From positions 62,001 to 126,000 of the forward strand of contig NZ_JBGNFV010000001.1 in assembly GCF_041449215.1 (NCBI RefSeq): a stretch of 64,000 nt of DNA, given 5' to 3'. The translations under genes were made by a program, and so were the position numbers. Below are positions 11,701 to 18,911 of the stretch, piece after piece (position 1 is the first letter of the stretch; each line of letters opens with the position of its first letter). Source of the DNA: Roseivirga sp. BDSF3-8. Lineage in GTDB: Bacteria; Bacteroidota; Bacteroidia; Cytophagales; Cyclobacteriaceae. The notes beneath the pieces are model-generated. The model made no database searches, was not told the DNA's origin, and worked only from the letters and a program-made list of their open reading frames with translations.

Positions 11701-12432
11701 GTCTTTATACTGGATTTTCAGAGGGCGTACTACAGGCTGTTTTCCCTGGACAAAAGCCTGGTAGTACTTCATTACATTCTGCGTGAGCACCCGCTGTGAC
11801 CAGCCGTCACTCACAATATGATGCAGGTTGTAGTAGAAGAGATAAGAATCATCAGCTACCTGAAACAAACCAGCCCTGATAAGGGGGCCTTCAGTCAGGT
11901 TAAATGGCTTATGAGAGTCACCGGCTATAAATGTCCGGGCCGCATGTTCGGGGTTTTCTTCTGTTCTGAAGTCCTTATAGTCGATAGTAAAGTTTCCTTC
12001 TTCAGGTGATAGGATGATTTGCCTTACTTCACCTGTTTCATTTACTCTGAATACGGTACGGAGAATCTCATGATGGGCTATTACTGCTTTAACCGCATTC
12101 TCAAAATGCTTTATATCATAGTCTCCTTTTAACTCAACTGCATTGGGTACATTATAGGCCACAGAGCTTTCTTCAGACTGACTTGCCAGCCATAGCCTTC
12201 TTTGGGCATTAGATAGAGGATAGCTGTCCGCCTTTTCCACGGGCTGAATATTGATTTTATTTGCCTGGGGAGAAAATTTCTTAAAAAAGGCAATAAGATT
12301 TTCCTTATTCTCCTTCAGCTTTTCCAACAGAGCAGGGTCTATATTATCTCCATCAAAATGAAGCTTCAGGTTGTCCCCGTCTAAAGAGACATCTATCTTA
12401 TTTCTTTTTAGTTCTTCAATCAAAGAATACAT
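2761..12432 (-). CDS. NRPS, three modules (docking-C-A-T-C-A-T-C-A-T)
   Basis: Trimodular peptide synthetase of 3,223 residues. A TubC-type docking domain (about 1-55) precedes three C-A-T modules, with thiolation serines near residues 1059 (GGDSL), 2110 (GGHSL) and 3164 (GGNSL). Condensation motifs are HHIVSDG (about 206), HHIISDQ (about 1252, where Gln replaces the usual Gly) and HHIISDG (about 2301). Hand-read codes: module 1 DLTKIGHIGK, one conservative change from the Asp code DLTKVGHIGK; module 2 DILQLGLIWK, the Gly code; module 3 DVQSISHVVK, nearest to the Pro code DVQLIAHVVK but with two changes. The protein ends in NEIEL, a tail that could dock to the N-terminal domain of the next NRPS. 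It starts 12 bp after the upstream NRPS and shares ATGA with the downstream one. No epimerization or thioesterase domain is present. Confidence 0.96.
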   Translation of the reverse strand: MYSLIEELKRNKIDVSLDGDNLKLHFDGDNIDPALLEKLKENKENLIAFFKKFSPQANKINIQPVEKADSYPLSNAQRRLWLASQSEESSVAYNVPNAVELKGDYDIKHFENAVKAVIAHHEILRTVFRVNETGEVRQIILSPEEGNFTIDYKDFRTEENPEHAARTFIAGDSHKPFNLTEGPLIRAGLFQVADDSYLFYYNLHHIVSDGWSQRVLTQNVMKYYQAFVQGKQPVVRPLKIQYKDYAVWQLNQLETEDYQHHKDYWHSQFRNSVAQLDLPATKSRPRIKTHNGRKLATRVSPEIINKLRKFTTEEGGSLFMGLLAAWKVLLYRYTGETDIVIGNPVSGRDHSDLKEQIGFYVNMLALRNQVDGTDAFRKFFSKVKSSTLSATEHQAYPFDKLLEDLKIERNYARSPLFDIKVDFHGVANYGYTFGYDEIKDHGPTVSKFDLELFLAEHEGGVDLALSFNRDVYDPALMEKFLVHYKAMISSLVANPDQVINRVDYLLDEEKEFLLQHNHKTIDYPADETFIDLFTKQVKDRPEAIAVQFEGNKLTYAELNEKADRVANYLLNDSQLKKGDYVGIYMDMSEYFIISIMGVLKAGCIYVPVDTGFPTSRKQHIVEDSGLSLIITDTSFMFEIDFYFGDMFAIDVELEEVEIKEADINLCGADDLAYVIYTSGSTGQPKGVLISHINVVDYLHGLVKRLHLKAGYSYGLMSTPAADLGNTVLFGALATSGALHLFSKKNLTDSVVLSGYFAKEKIDVIKIVPSHWLSLCNGKNLVLPEKVIIFGGEVLPKAVIQKINNSQSAVTIFNHYGPTETTIGKLMYEVERARNYETVPVGNVFSNSEIFVLDSRKELLPVGVSGELHIGGAGLAQGYLNAPGLTEAKFIPHPYKEGKRLYNTGDLVKWLPDGNIAFVGRKDFQVKIRGYRIELGEIEAVLSGIKGVKNAVVLAYEKEGMAKQLVAYLAVDGEMEQDEIQKHLSNTLPGYMVPNHFVQLGEIPLTENGKINRKALPDPFEDEVREYIAPANEIESKLVQIWQDTIGIERVGTSDNFFKIGGDSLIAIKMISIYHKTFNISITINDIFESPVLIDHVKFVERGSKAHMKQISRVEEAESYPLSNSQLRLWLVSQMEQSSVAYNMPKSVLLEGKYDTDKFTQAVYAVIDRHEILRTVFKYNLENEVRQYIRSREELGFNIPRVDLSGETDPQKASELYIAEDSYKPFDLKTGPLIRAAIIRLSDERHVFYYNMHHIISDQLSMQVMARDVSAFYQAFMAGDTPELPVLNIQFKDYTGWQAEQMASLDFQLHKDYWLGQFKEPVSAIDLPSLKKRPAVKTYRGKSLAVRVSEKTTSRLRDFMVARDGSLFMGLLAAFKVMVYHYTGERDITVGNIVAGREHADLEDQIGFYINTLALRNKIDAFSSFDFICQQIKENTLRAFKHQAYPFDQLIDDLGIQRDMARSPLFDILIDYHGVSGSHYTFSHTDDILDLGECMVKFDMEVHLTEVDNGVNVVIMYNDDVYETAVISDFLKHYKILLNMMLDKPQRHVSIMNFLTEKENELLQKEYNNTDFEYPEALTVIDVIQKQAKQTPEAVAIEYGEGTLTYRELDSWSDKLAKYLLAKGLKKEELVPLCLGRSPEMIISILGIMKAGGAYVPVDPAYPEQRIAFVLEDTRARFAVSERNAVNALENYPTLEVIEIGKVLTQTVSEEAEISLPSTGQLAYVIYTSGSTGKSKGVMVEHKPLTNFLYSMKDYLSFGSDLRLLSLTTFTFDISILEFMSPLMWGGRLILISDEEHKDPALIASAIKAKAPNCIQATPSHWQMLLNYDWGYSNIKLLSGGEAISDELKQQLLSRTDELWNLYGPTETTIWSCISRLRADEKVTIGKPIGNTRVYVLNERLALAPAGTAGELCIGGDGVARGYLNRQVLTMDKFVNNPFRKGEKIYRTGDLVKWLPDGQLEFIGREDSQVKIRGHRIELGEIENALATKEEVGLNAVVVKDTGTGQKDLVAYYTSSELLKASALRTHLLEHIPSYMVPAYFVALEEMPLTANGKVDRKALPDPAEMDMDSGVEYVAPRNDTEAQLATIWETVLDRQDIGLKGDFFDLGGHSLRAVRLINEYYKAFDIKLTMADVFANRILESHVSLLAKAERTQYAQIPALPSQDDYPISDAQRRLWVISQFKEQSASYNMPNQVYLDGEYDLEKLRYAVLSLMKRHEILRTVFREDEEGNIRQVVLDVNDMDFDIGYHDYASTGNSEANVREYIREDAYKPFDLANGPLIRAAILKVSEAGYVFYYNMHHIISDGWSLDIIARDVQAYYQHYAAEAPLGLPELTIQYKDYAAWQLERLASDDFWEHKKFWLSRLQGELPVLEMPGYEQRPARKTTNGRRISLLIGEDDNRAINSFVAEQQGTLFMYLLSSLNVLLHRYTGQDDIIIGSPVAGRGHNELEHQIGFYVNTLPLRTGLDSRDTFPAFFNKVKEDVIEAYGHQEYPFDRLVEDLNLQRDTSRNAIFDVLLILQNTSDSNEVTLPFSEGTDLIERGDVKVNYDLEFTFKEFKNGLKLDLSYNEDIYSDEFIKSFAGHFRSLIKQLGETHNVQLGAVDLLGAEEAKRLAEHNHTTVTYPEEQTVIDLLRIQVQKTPDQRAVVSEQASLTYSDIDKMSDSLAGRLSETNDQTPVGVLLARSAESVISLLGIMKSGRVYVPIDSTYPVERIKFILKDAGITQLVADTSLEVVQTIKEDVSFIDSTSLQNRSDNIVNHCNLNDNAFIIYTSGSTGTPKGVVQTHKMLRNLINWESSASGIDRRGKHLQYNSFSFDVSVQDVFASLTNGGELHIVNENQKLDFIALRQYVIQNSLEVLSFPYSAMVSFYSINQPDDFVGHSIKQVISSGEQLVLTEGLKAFLEDNPEVELHNHYGPSETHVVTHYVYTSSQTQKVSHHLPIGKPVSNTAVYILNNMFQPQPAGAIGEIYIGGHNLADGYLNREELTSQRFIENPFRTGELLYKTGDNGRWLPDGNIEYFGRIDKQVKVRGYRIELSEIEAVLDQIDNIKKSIVVAVEGREGLKQLIAYVVTDEAPDGKALHAKLQEYLPDYMIPRVFVPISEIPLTSNGKIDKNALPKPQAGIGTQEKYVAPSTETEEKITAIWQEVLGIDKIGVKDNFFELGGNSLDLVKITSKIRKKLELVIEIQTLFEFSTISDLAFHIDYTLKQDDIENSYQSLNEIEL

Positions 12433-12444
12433 AAATACTCTGTG

Positions 12445-15400
12445 TTATATCGTGATTGAGTTCTTTCTTTCTACAGCGGGAGCGGATGCCAGATCTATTA
12501 CTTTGGCCAGCTCCTTAATAGTCGGCATTGCGTAAAAATCTTTTACCGGCACCTGGATATTATACTTATCCTCTATCTGCCATACTATATTCATAAGCTT
12601 CAGGGAGTCGCCGCCTATTTCGAAGAAGTTGTCCGTAATCCCTACTTTATCAAGATCAAGGACTTCTTCCCAGATAGTAGCCATGCGTTTTTCTGTATCG
12701 GTGACGGGGGCCAGGTAGTTGCGCTGTACCATATCTTCCATACCATACTCCGGCAGAGCCTTCTTTTCCACCTTGCCATTAGGGTTTAGTGGCATAGCGT
12801 CTACCTCTACAAAATAGGTAGGCAGCATATAGTCCGGAAGTACGTTGCTTAGGTTATTGCGCAGCTCCTGTTTATCAAAATCGTTCTGGGGTACAATGTA
12901 GGCCACCAGTACAGGTCCGCTTTCATGCTGGCCGACGGTCACTACCGCCTGGCTTACGGTAGAATAGGTCATGAGGGCATTTTCTATTTCACCAAGCTCA
13001 ATACGGAACCCTCTGATCTTAAACTGGTTATCTATCCTGCCCATAAAGTCCACTATACCCTCGGCCCGCCATCTGCCCAGGTCGCCGGTTTTATAAAGTT
13101 TTTCTCCAGGTTTGTAAGGATGAGAGATGAATTTCTCTTCCGTAAGGGCTGGTTCTTTCAGGTACCCTCGCGCAAGTCCATCGCCCCCCAGGTAAATTTC
13201 TCCTGTGATACCTATCGGCTGAATAAGCATTTCATCATTCAGGATATAGGCCGTACTATTGCTGACCGGAGCACCAATGGGCAGATCTCCATCTACCTGC
13301 TGAATGTCATGAGTAAGCGAGAAAGTCGTATTTTCGGTAGGTCCGTAGCCATTTATGATGGTCAGTCCAGGGTATTGCTTTCTGAGCTTTTCGATATGGA
13401 ATGGTGAAAGCTTGTCGCCACCCGCCACCAGGGTACTGAGTGGCTCAAACAGATCAATCTGCCCGTTTACCAGGTGGTTAAGCCACCCTGAAGTCAGCCA
13501 TAATACGTTGACACCATGAGAAATGATAGCCTCTTTAAATGAGCGGCTATCCAGCAAATCAGATTTAGAACAAATTACCAGTTTGGCCCCGTTCAGGAGC
13601 GGCCCCCAGTATTCAAAAGTGGTAGCATCAAAGGAGAGTGCCCCGGTAGATAGTATAACATCGGACGGCGTGAAGTTATAATAGTTCGTATCCTTCACCA
13701 GCCTGGTTATACTTTTGCCCTCAATCATCACCCCCTTTGGCTCGCCGGTAGAACCGGAGGTATACATAACATATGACAGATCCCTGGCTGTGGTATTTAT
13801 TTCAGGAGCCTGATCGTTATAATCTGTGTCCCCCTGGAATATAGTTATCAGATCTTCATTAATGGTGAAAAGGCAACCACTGTTATTCTCGATATAGGCA
13901 ATACGCTGAGAGGGGTAGTCCGGGTCTATAGGAACATATGCAGCCCCCATTTTCAGAATAGCAAGCATACTGATAATAACATGCTGATTTCTGCCCAGCT
14001 TAATGCCAATAAGGTCATTTTGACTAACCTCAAAATGTGTTAGCAGGTAGTTTGCCAGTCGGTTACTCTGTACATCAAGCTCCTTATAGCTAAGGACTAT
14101 TTCCTTAAACTCGACGGCTATAGCATCCGGAGTGGAGTCAACCTGCTCTGTAAAGAGCTCTACCAGACTTTTGCCCGAAGGGTAGTCGGTGGTTGTCTGA
14201 TTAAATTCGTAAAGTATTTTATGCTTTTCCTGTTCAGGCAGGAAGTCAAGTCTGCTGATCTTCTCCTGGGGGTTCTTAATCAGATTAGCTATAATAGCTT
14301 TATAGTGCAGCAATAGCCTGTCTATGACTTTCTTCTCGTAAATATCCGTGTTATAGTTGGCTACAATACCGATATTATTCCCTGATTCCAGTATATGAAG
14401 TTCTATATCGAATTTGGTCACCCCTCCTCCTAAATCTACTAAGACCTCCTCCTTAAATGAGGGATCGAGCTGTGGTACGGCATGGTGGCTAAGTACTATA
14501 TCTACCAGCGGATTTCTACTGACGTCGATTCTTATGTCAAGATCGTTTATCAATCTGTCGAAAGGATACATCTGATGTTCGTAAGCATCAAAAGCATCAT
14601 CTCTTACCTGCTTGTAAAATGTCGAAAACTTATCTTCAGGATTCACCTGGCTTCTGAGTACGGCAATATTTACATAAAACCCGATCTGATCTTTCAGATC
14701 TGAATGGTTACGTCCGCTTACAATTGTGCCGGTAATAATATCCTTTTCACTAGTATAGCGATACATAAGGGCCTGCCATGCTGCGGCACATCCCATAAAT
14801 ATGCTACCTCCCGTTTCATTCGCAAATTTCCGCAGCTTTTTTGTAGTATCCGCATCCAGCATAGTGCCTGTACGGTGACCGTTAAAGGTTTGCACCGGAG
14901 GCCGCACCTTGGCAGAAGGCAGTTCCAGAAGAGGAATATCGCCTTCCAGCTTATTCATCCAGTATTCCCGGTGTTTCGCATAGGTTTCTCCCTCAAGTTC
15001 CTTGAGCTGCCAGGCCGCAAAGTCCTTAAACTGTATTTTCAGAGGAGCCAAGTCGGGCGTTTCTTCTGTCCTGTAGGCCTGGTAGTATGCCATTAGTTCC
15101 CTGGACATTACTTCCGTAGACCATTCATCACTTATGATATGATGCAGATTAACATAAAAGATATGCTTCTTTTCTGCCACCTTCAGTAAGGCGGTCCTGA
15201 ACACCGGGCCGTTACTTAAGTCAAAAGGCTGAAGGGAATCTGACGCGATATATTCTGCTGCTGCCTCTTCGGCATTTTCCTTGCCGGTAAAATCATGAAA
15301 CGGTATCTCTAAGCCTAACTCCCCGGTACTACGTACTACCTGACGCACTTCGCCCGTTTCATTTTCTTTAAATACCGTTCTTAATATTTCATGCCGGTCC

Positions 15401-18400
15401 ACTACGGAATGTACCGCCCTTTTAAGCGTATCTATATCATATTCACCCTCCAAAGGGAAGCTATGAGGTATATTGTAAGCGATTGACCTTTCGTTTTCAC
15501 GGCTAATCAGGAACAAACGTAGCTGTGAATTGGAAAGCTGGTAATCAGCAGCAGATTCTATGGGTAGTATTTCTGAATACCGCGTAGAAACAGAGTTTCC
15601 CAGCAGAGCTATATGGCTTGAAAGAACAGGGTTGCGGTAAAGATCTCTTATCGTAATACTCTTCGAAAACTCTTTATTGTACTCGCTGACAAGCTTGATT
15701 CCCACCAGGCTGTTTCCTCCCAGGTCAAAGAAGCTATCATTAACACCTATTTTCTCCAGGTTAAACACCCTCTGCCAAATATTAACTAACTGCACTTCAA
15801 TTTTAGTAGAGGGGGCTATATAGTGCTGGTTCGACAAAAACTCAGGGACAGGCAGGGCTTTCCTGTTTACCTTCCCAGTTTTGGTTATCGGCATAGCTTT
15901 CAGTGTAATGTACACTTTAGGCACCATATAATGAGGAAGGGCGCTCTCCAATTGCCGGCGAACCTCATCATGCTCGATCTCACCGTTTTTGCAGACGATA
16001 TAAGCGGCGAGTTGTAAGGACATGCCCTCCGCACCAACGGCCGTTACCACAGCCTGGCTTAAGCCTTCAATCTTTTCCAGTGCGGCTTCAACCTCTCCGG
16101 GTTCTATACGATAACCGCCTACCTTGAGCTGGTCATCTTTTCTACCTACAAACTCTATATTGCCATCCGGAAGCCAACGCGCCAGATCACCGGTTTTGTA
16201 TAGCTTACTACCTTCCTCAAATGGATTGCGGACAAACTTTTCAGACGTAAGTAGGGGATTGTTGAGGTACCCCCTGGCCAGGCTGCTACCGCTAATGCAC
16301 AGTTCACCGGTAGCCAAAACAGGCATCAGGTTCAGGTCTTCATCCAGTATGTAGGCAGTAGTATTCGATATTGGCTTACCAATAGGTAGTGAAGATGTGT
16401 AGTCAGTACTTTGGTTATAATGGTGCCCCAATGGTGCCACCGTAGTCTCTGTAGGGCCGTACTTGTTAATAAATGTATACTTAGCTCCCCATGCTGTGGC
16501 CAGTTCTAACGGGCAGCGCTCTCCACCTACCCTCACCCTCTTCAGGCCAGGATAGTCCATCAGTGGTACATTCGCCAGGAATGAAGGAGTAGCGTGCAGG
16601 TGAGATATTTCACGTTCTCTTAACAGGCCTGTAAACCTTTCTATATCCTGTATATCTTCTACTGAGGCCACTTCCAGCGTACACCCGCTGGTAAGAGACA
16701 GAAACATCTGCTCTACCGATGCATCGAAGATAAAATTTGAGAAAAGCAGCAAATTTTCATCTTTGCTGATGTCAAATTCTTTCCGGTGATGCACAATGTG
16801 GTTGTATATCGCATGGTGCTCCACCATCACGCCCTTAGGCAAACCGGTGGAACCCGATGTGTATACTATGTATGCAAGGTCTGAGCCTGCTATGTTTAGC
16901 CCCGGGTTGTCTGATTCACTATTTATCAGATCTGTGTCTTCATCCAGGGAAACCACAGGGAGCCCGGTTTGGCCCAGGCTCTGTTTAGATGCTTTGCTAC
17001 TGATAACCAGACCTGCATGAGTATCCTTTAGCATATGAGTAATTCGCTGGTCCGGAAAAGAAGGGTCTATCGGAACATAGGCAGCACCTGCTTTGAGCAC
17101 CCCGAGTATACCAATAACCATTTCTACAGATCGCTCTATGCAGATAGGGACAAGATCATCTTTCTGTATATTATTCTTTATCAGGTAATTAGCCACCCTG
17201 TTAGTTGCCTCATCCAGTTTAATATAAGAAATGGTGCTATTCCCAAATCTTACAGCCACCTTATCCGGATTCGCCTTAGTCTGAGAGTGGAACATGTCCA
17301 CAATATTGCCGCTTTCGAAAGACTGTCGGCTAGAATTAAACTGCCGGGTTAGCTTAACCCTCTCTACCTGATTTATGATCTTCAGGCTTTTAACGGGAGC
17401 GGTTGTATTATTTAATATATCATTCAGTAAGATTCTAAAATGACCGATCATACTCTCCATAGTCTGCTGATCGTATACGTCCTTATTATAATTCAGTACA
17501 AGGTCAACACCCTCACTGACTTCCGTAAGGTTTATAGAAAGGTCATATTTAGCCTTGCTCGCACCTAATACCGTAATACCTGCATCCAGTGAGGTTTTGC
17601 CTTCTTTATTGCCGTGATAGTTAAATATAATATCAAATAACGGACTGCGGCTGTTATCCCAGTGCAGGTCCAGATCCTCTACTACCTTATCAAAGGGATA
17701 CAACTGATTTCTGTAGGCTTCGAGGGTGTCCAGTTTTACATGCTCATAGAAAGTATGAAAGCTGTCATCACTTTTTACCTCATTTCGCAAAGCCAGCATA
17801 TTAATGTAAAACCCGATCTGTCCTTTCAGGTCGTTATGATCCCGGCCTGCAGTAGTACTTCCTACTATGATATCTTTTTGGCCTGTATACCGGTAGAATA
17901 GAATATTCCATGCGGATAACAACCCCATAAACAAACTGCCTCCGTTTTCCACTGTAAAGTTCCGTAACCTGGATATAACCTCAGCCTCGATATGGGTACC
18001 TATGCTAAAACCATTATACGTTTTGAATATCGGGCGGCTTTTGGCTGAAGGCAGGTCTATAGTTGTAATCTGCCCGCTAAGCTTTCCCAGCCAGTATTCT
18101 TTATATCGATTTTCTTCAATCTGTTTTAACAGCCATGTAGCATAATCCTTATACTGTATGGGCAATGGCGAAGCTTCCACATTAGAGCCGGAGATTAATG
18201 CATGGTAGTAGGCCATTACCTCTCCGGATACTATTTCCATGGACCATTCGTCGCTTATAATATGATGCAGGTTAAAATAAAGCTCATACCTTTCATCTTC
18301 CGTCTGTAGTAAGGCAGCCCTGAACAGCGGGCCTTCCGATAGATCAAAAGGTAATTTCATATCCTGCTCCACATAGGTATTTGCAGCAGCTACAGGGTCA

Positions 18401-18891
18401 CTTTCACCCCGGTAATCTTTATAAGCAAATGTAAAATGAAAGTGCTCTGCGGGTATAATCGCCTGGCGAACTTCATTTTCATCATTTTCTCTGAATATTG
18501 TGCGCAATATTTCATGGCGCTCAACCACCGTACTAACTGCCTTTTGAAAATACGCTACATTATATTGTCCTTCCAATGTAACACGATGCGGCATATTATA
18601 TGCTACAGAGCCATCTGCACTCTGACTGATTAGCCACAGCCTGAATTGTGAATTGGATAAAGGGTAATCACTTCCTATCTCAATCTTAGGGATCGGTTTA
18701 GCAAACACAGCCTGCTTATACTCCTGGTCCTTAAGGTAAGATATAATGTCAGCTTTATTAGACCTGATCTCATCTATGATTTCGGGAGATAGCTTTCCAC
18801 CATAGGCCACTACATCCAAATCCTCTCCTTTGAGGATCAATTTTACTTTTTGATCTCTAAACTTGTTTAACAACAGTCTTATATCTTTCAT
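12445..18891 (-). CDS. NRPS, two modules (docking-C-A-T-C-A-T)
   Basis: Bimodular peptide synthetase of 2,148 residues. The N-terminal 55 residues are a TubC-type docking domain. Both condensation domains have HHIISDE (near residues 209 and 1250), so the Gly of HHxxxDG is Glu; the second His and the Asp are kept. Thiolation serines lie near 1058 (GGNSL) and 2093 (GGDSL). Module 2 reads DAFWVGGTFK, close to the Val code DAFWIGGTFK. Module 1 reads D-A-E-H-R-G-K-V-A-K and I cannot assign it; Glu and His at positions 3 and 4 also occur in some diaminobutyrate codes, which is only a hint. The protein ends in KNSITI, like the tail of the six-module NRPS. The gene lies 20 bp after the CmlA-like hydroxylase, so one of its carrier domains is a plausible hydroxylase client (inference). 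Confidence 0.96.
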   Translation of the reverse strand: MKDIRLLLNKFRDQKVKLILKGEDLDVVAYGGKLSPEIIDEIRSNKADIISYLKDQEYKQAVFAKPIPKIEIGSDYPLSNSQFRLWLISQSADGSVAYNMPHRVTLEGQYNVAYFQKAVSTVVERHEILRTIFRENDENEVRQAIIPAEHFHFTFAYKDYRGESDPVAAANTYVEQDMKLPFDLSEGPLFRAALLQTEDERYELYFNLHHIISDEWSMEIVSGEVMAYYHALISGSNVEASPLPIQYKDYATWLLKQIEENRYKEYWLGKLSGQITTIDLPSAKSRPIFKTYNGFSIGTHIEAEVISRLRNFTVENGGSLFMGLLSAWNILFYRYTGQKDIIVGSTTAGRDHNDLKGQIGFYINMLALRNEVKSDDSFHTFYEHVKLDTLEAYRNQLYPFDKVVEDLDLHWDNSRSPLFDIIFNYHGNKEGKTSLDAGITVLGASKAKYDLSINLTEVSEGVDLVLNYNKDVYDQQTMESMIGHFRILLNDILNNTTAPVKSLKIINQVERVKLTRQFNSSRQSFESGNIVDMFHSQTKANPDKVAVRFGNSTISYIKLDEATNRVANYLIKNNIQKDDLVPICIERSVEMVIGILGVLKAGAAYVPIDPSFPDQRITHMLKDTHAGLVISSKASKQSLGQTGLPVVSLDEDTDLINSESDNPGLNIAGSDLAYIVYTSGSTGLPKGVMVEHHAIYNHIVHHRKEFDISKDENLLLFSNFIFDASVEQMFLSLTSGCTLEVASVEDIQDIERFTGLLREREISHLHATPSFLANVPLMDYPGLKRVRVGGERCPLELATAWGAKYTFINKYGPTETTVAPLGHHYNQSTDYTSSLPIGKPISNTTAYILDEDLNLMPVLATGELCISGSSLARGYLNNPLLTSEKFVRNPFEEGSKLYKTGDLARWLPDGNIEFVGRKDDQLKVGGYRIEPGEVEAALEKIEGLSQAVVTAVGAEGMSLQLAAYIVCKNGEIEHDEVRRQLESALPHYMVPKVYITLKAMPITKTGKVNRKALPVPEFLSNQHYIAPSTKIEVQLVNIWQRVFNLEKIGVNDSFFDLGGNSLVGIKLVSEYNKEFSKSITIRDLYRNPVLSSHIALLGNSVSTRYSEILPIESAADYQLSNSQLRLFLISRENERSIAYNIPHSFPLEGEYDIDTLKRAVHSVVDRHEILRTVFKENETGEVRQVVRSTGELGLEIPFHDFTGKENAEEAAAEYIASDSLQPFDLSNGPVFRTALLKVAEKKHIFYVNLHHIISDEWSTEVMSRELMAYYQAYRTEETPDLAPLKIQFKDFAAWQLKELEGETYAKHREYWMNKLEGDIPLLELPSAKVRPPVQTFNGHRTGTMLDADTTKKLRKFANETGGSIFMGCAAAWQALMYRYTSEKDIITGTIVSGRNHSDLKDQIGFYVNIAVLRSQVNPEDKFSTFYKQVRDDAFDAYEHQMYPFDRLINDLDIRIDVSRNPLVDIVLSHHAVPQLDPSFKEEVLVDLGGGVTKFDIELHILESGNNIGIVANYNTDIYEKKVIDRLLLHYKAIIANLIKNPQEKISRLDFLPEQEKHKILYEFNQTTTDYPSGKSLVELFTEQVDSTPDAIAVEFKEIVLSYKELDVQSNRLANYLLTHFEVSQNDLIGIKLGRNQHVIISMLAILKMGAAYVPIDPDYPSQRIAYIENNSGCLFTINEDLITIFQGDTDYNDQAPEINTTARDLSYVMYTSGSTGEPKGVMIEGKSITRLVKDTNYYNFTPSDVILSTGALSFDATTFEYWGPLLNGAKLVICSKSDLLDSRSFKEAIISHGVNVLWLTSGWLNHLVNGQIDLFEPLSTLVAGGDKLSPFHIEKLRKQYPGLTIINGYGPTENTTFSLTHDIQQVDGDLPIGAPVSNSTAYILNDEMLIQPIGITGEIYLGGDGLARGYLKEPALTEEKFISHPYKPGEKLYKTGDLGRWRAEGIVDFMGRIDNQFKIRGFRIELGEIENALMTYSTVSQAVVTVGQHESGPVLVAYIVPQNDFDKQELRNNLSNVLPDYMLPTYFVEVDAMPLNPNGKVEKKALPEYGMEDMVQRNYLAPVTDTEKRMATIWEEVLDLDKVGITDNFFEIGGDSLKLMNIVWQIEDKYNIQVPVKDFYAMPTIKELAKVIDLASAPAVERKNSITI

Positions 18892-18911
18892 AGATAGGAA
18901 GTGATAATCAA

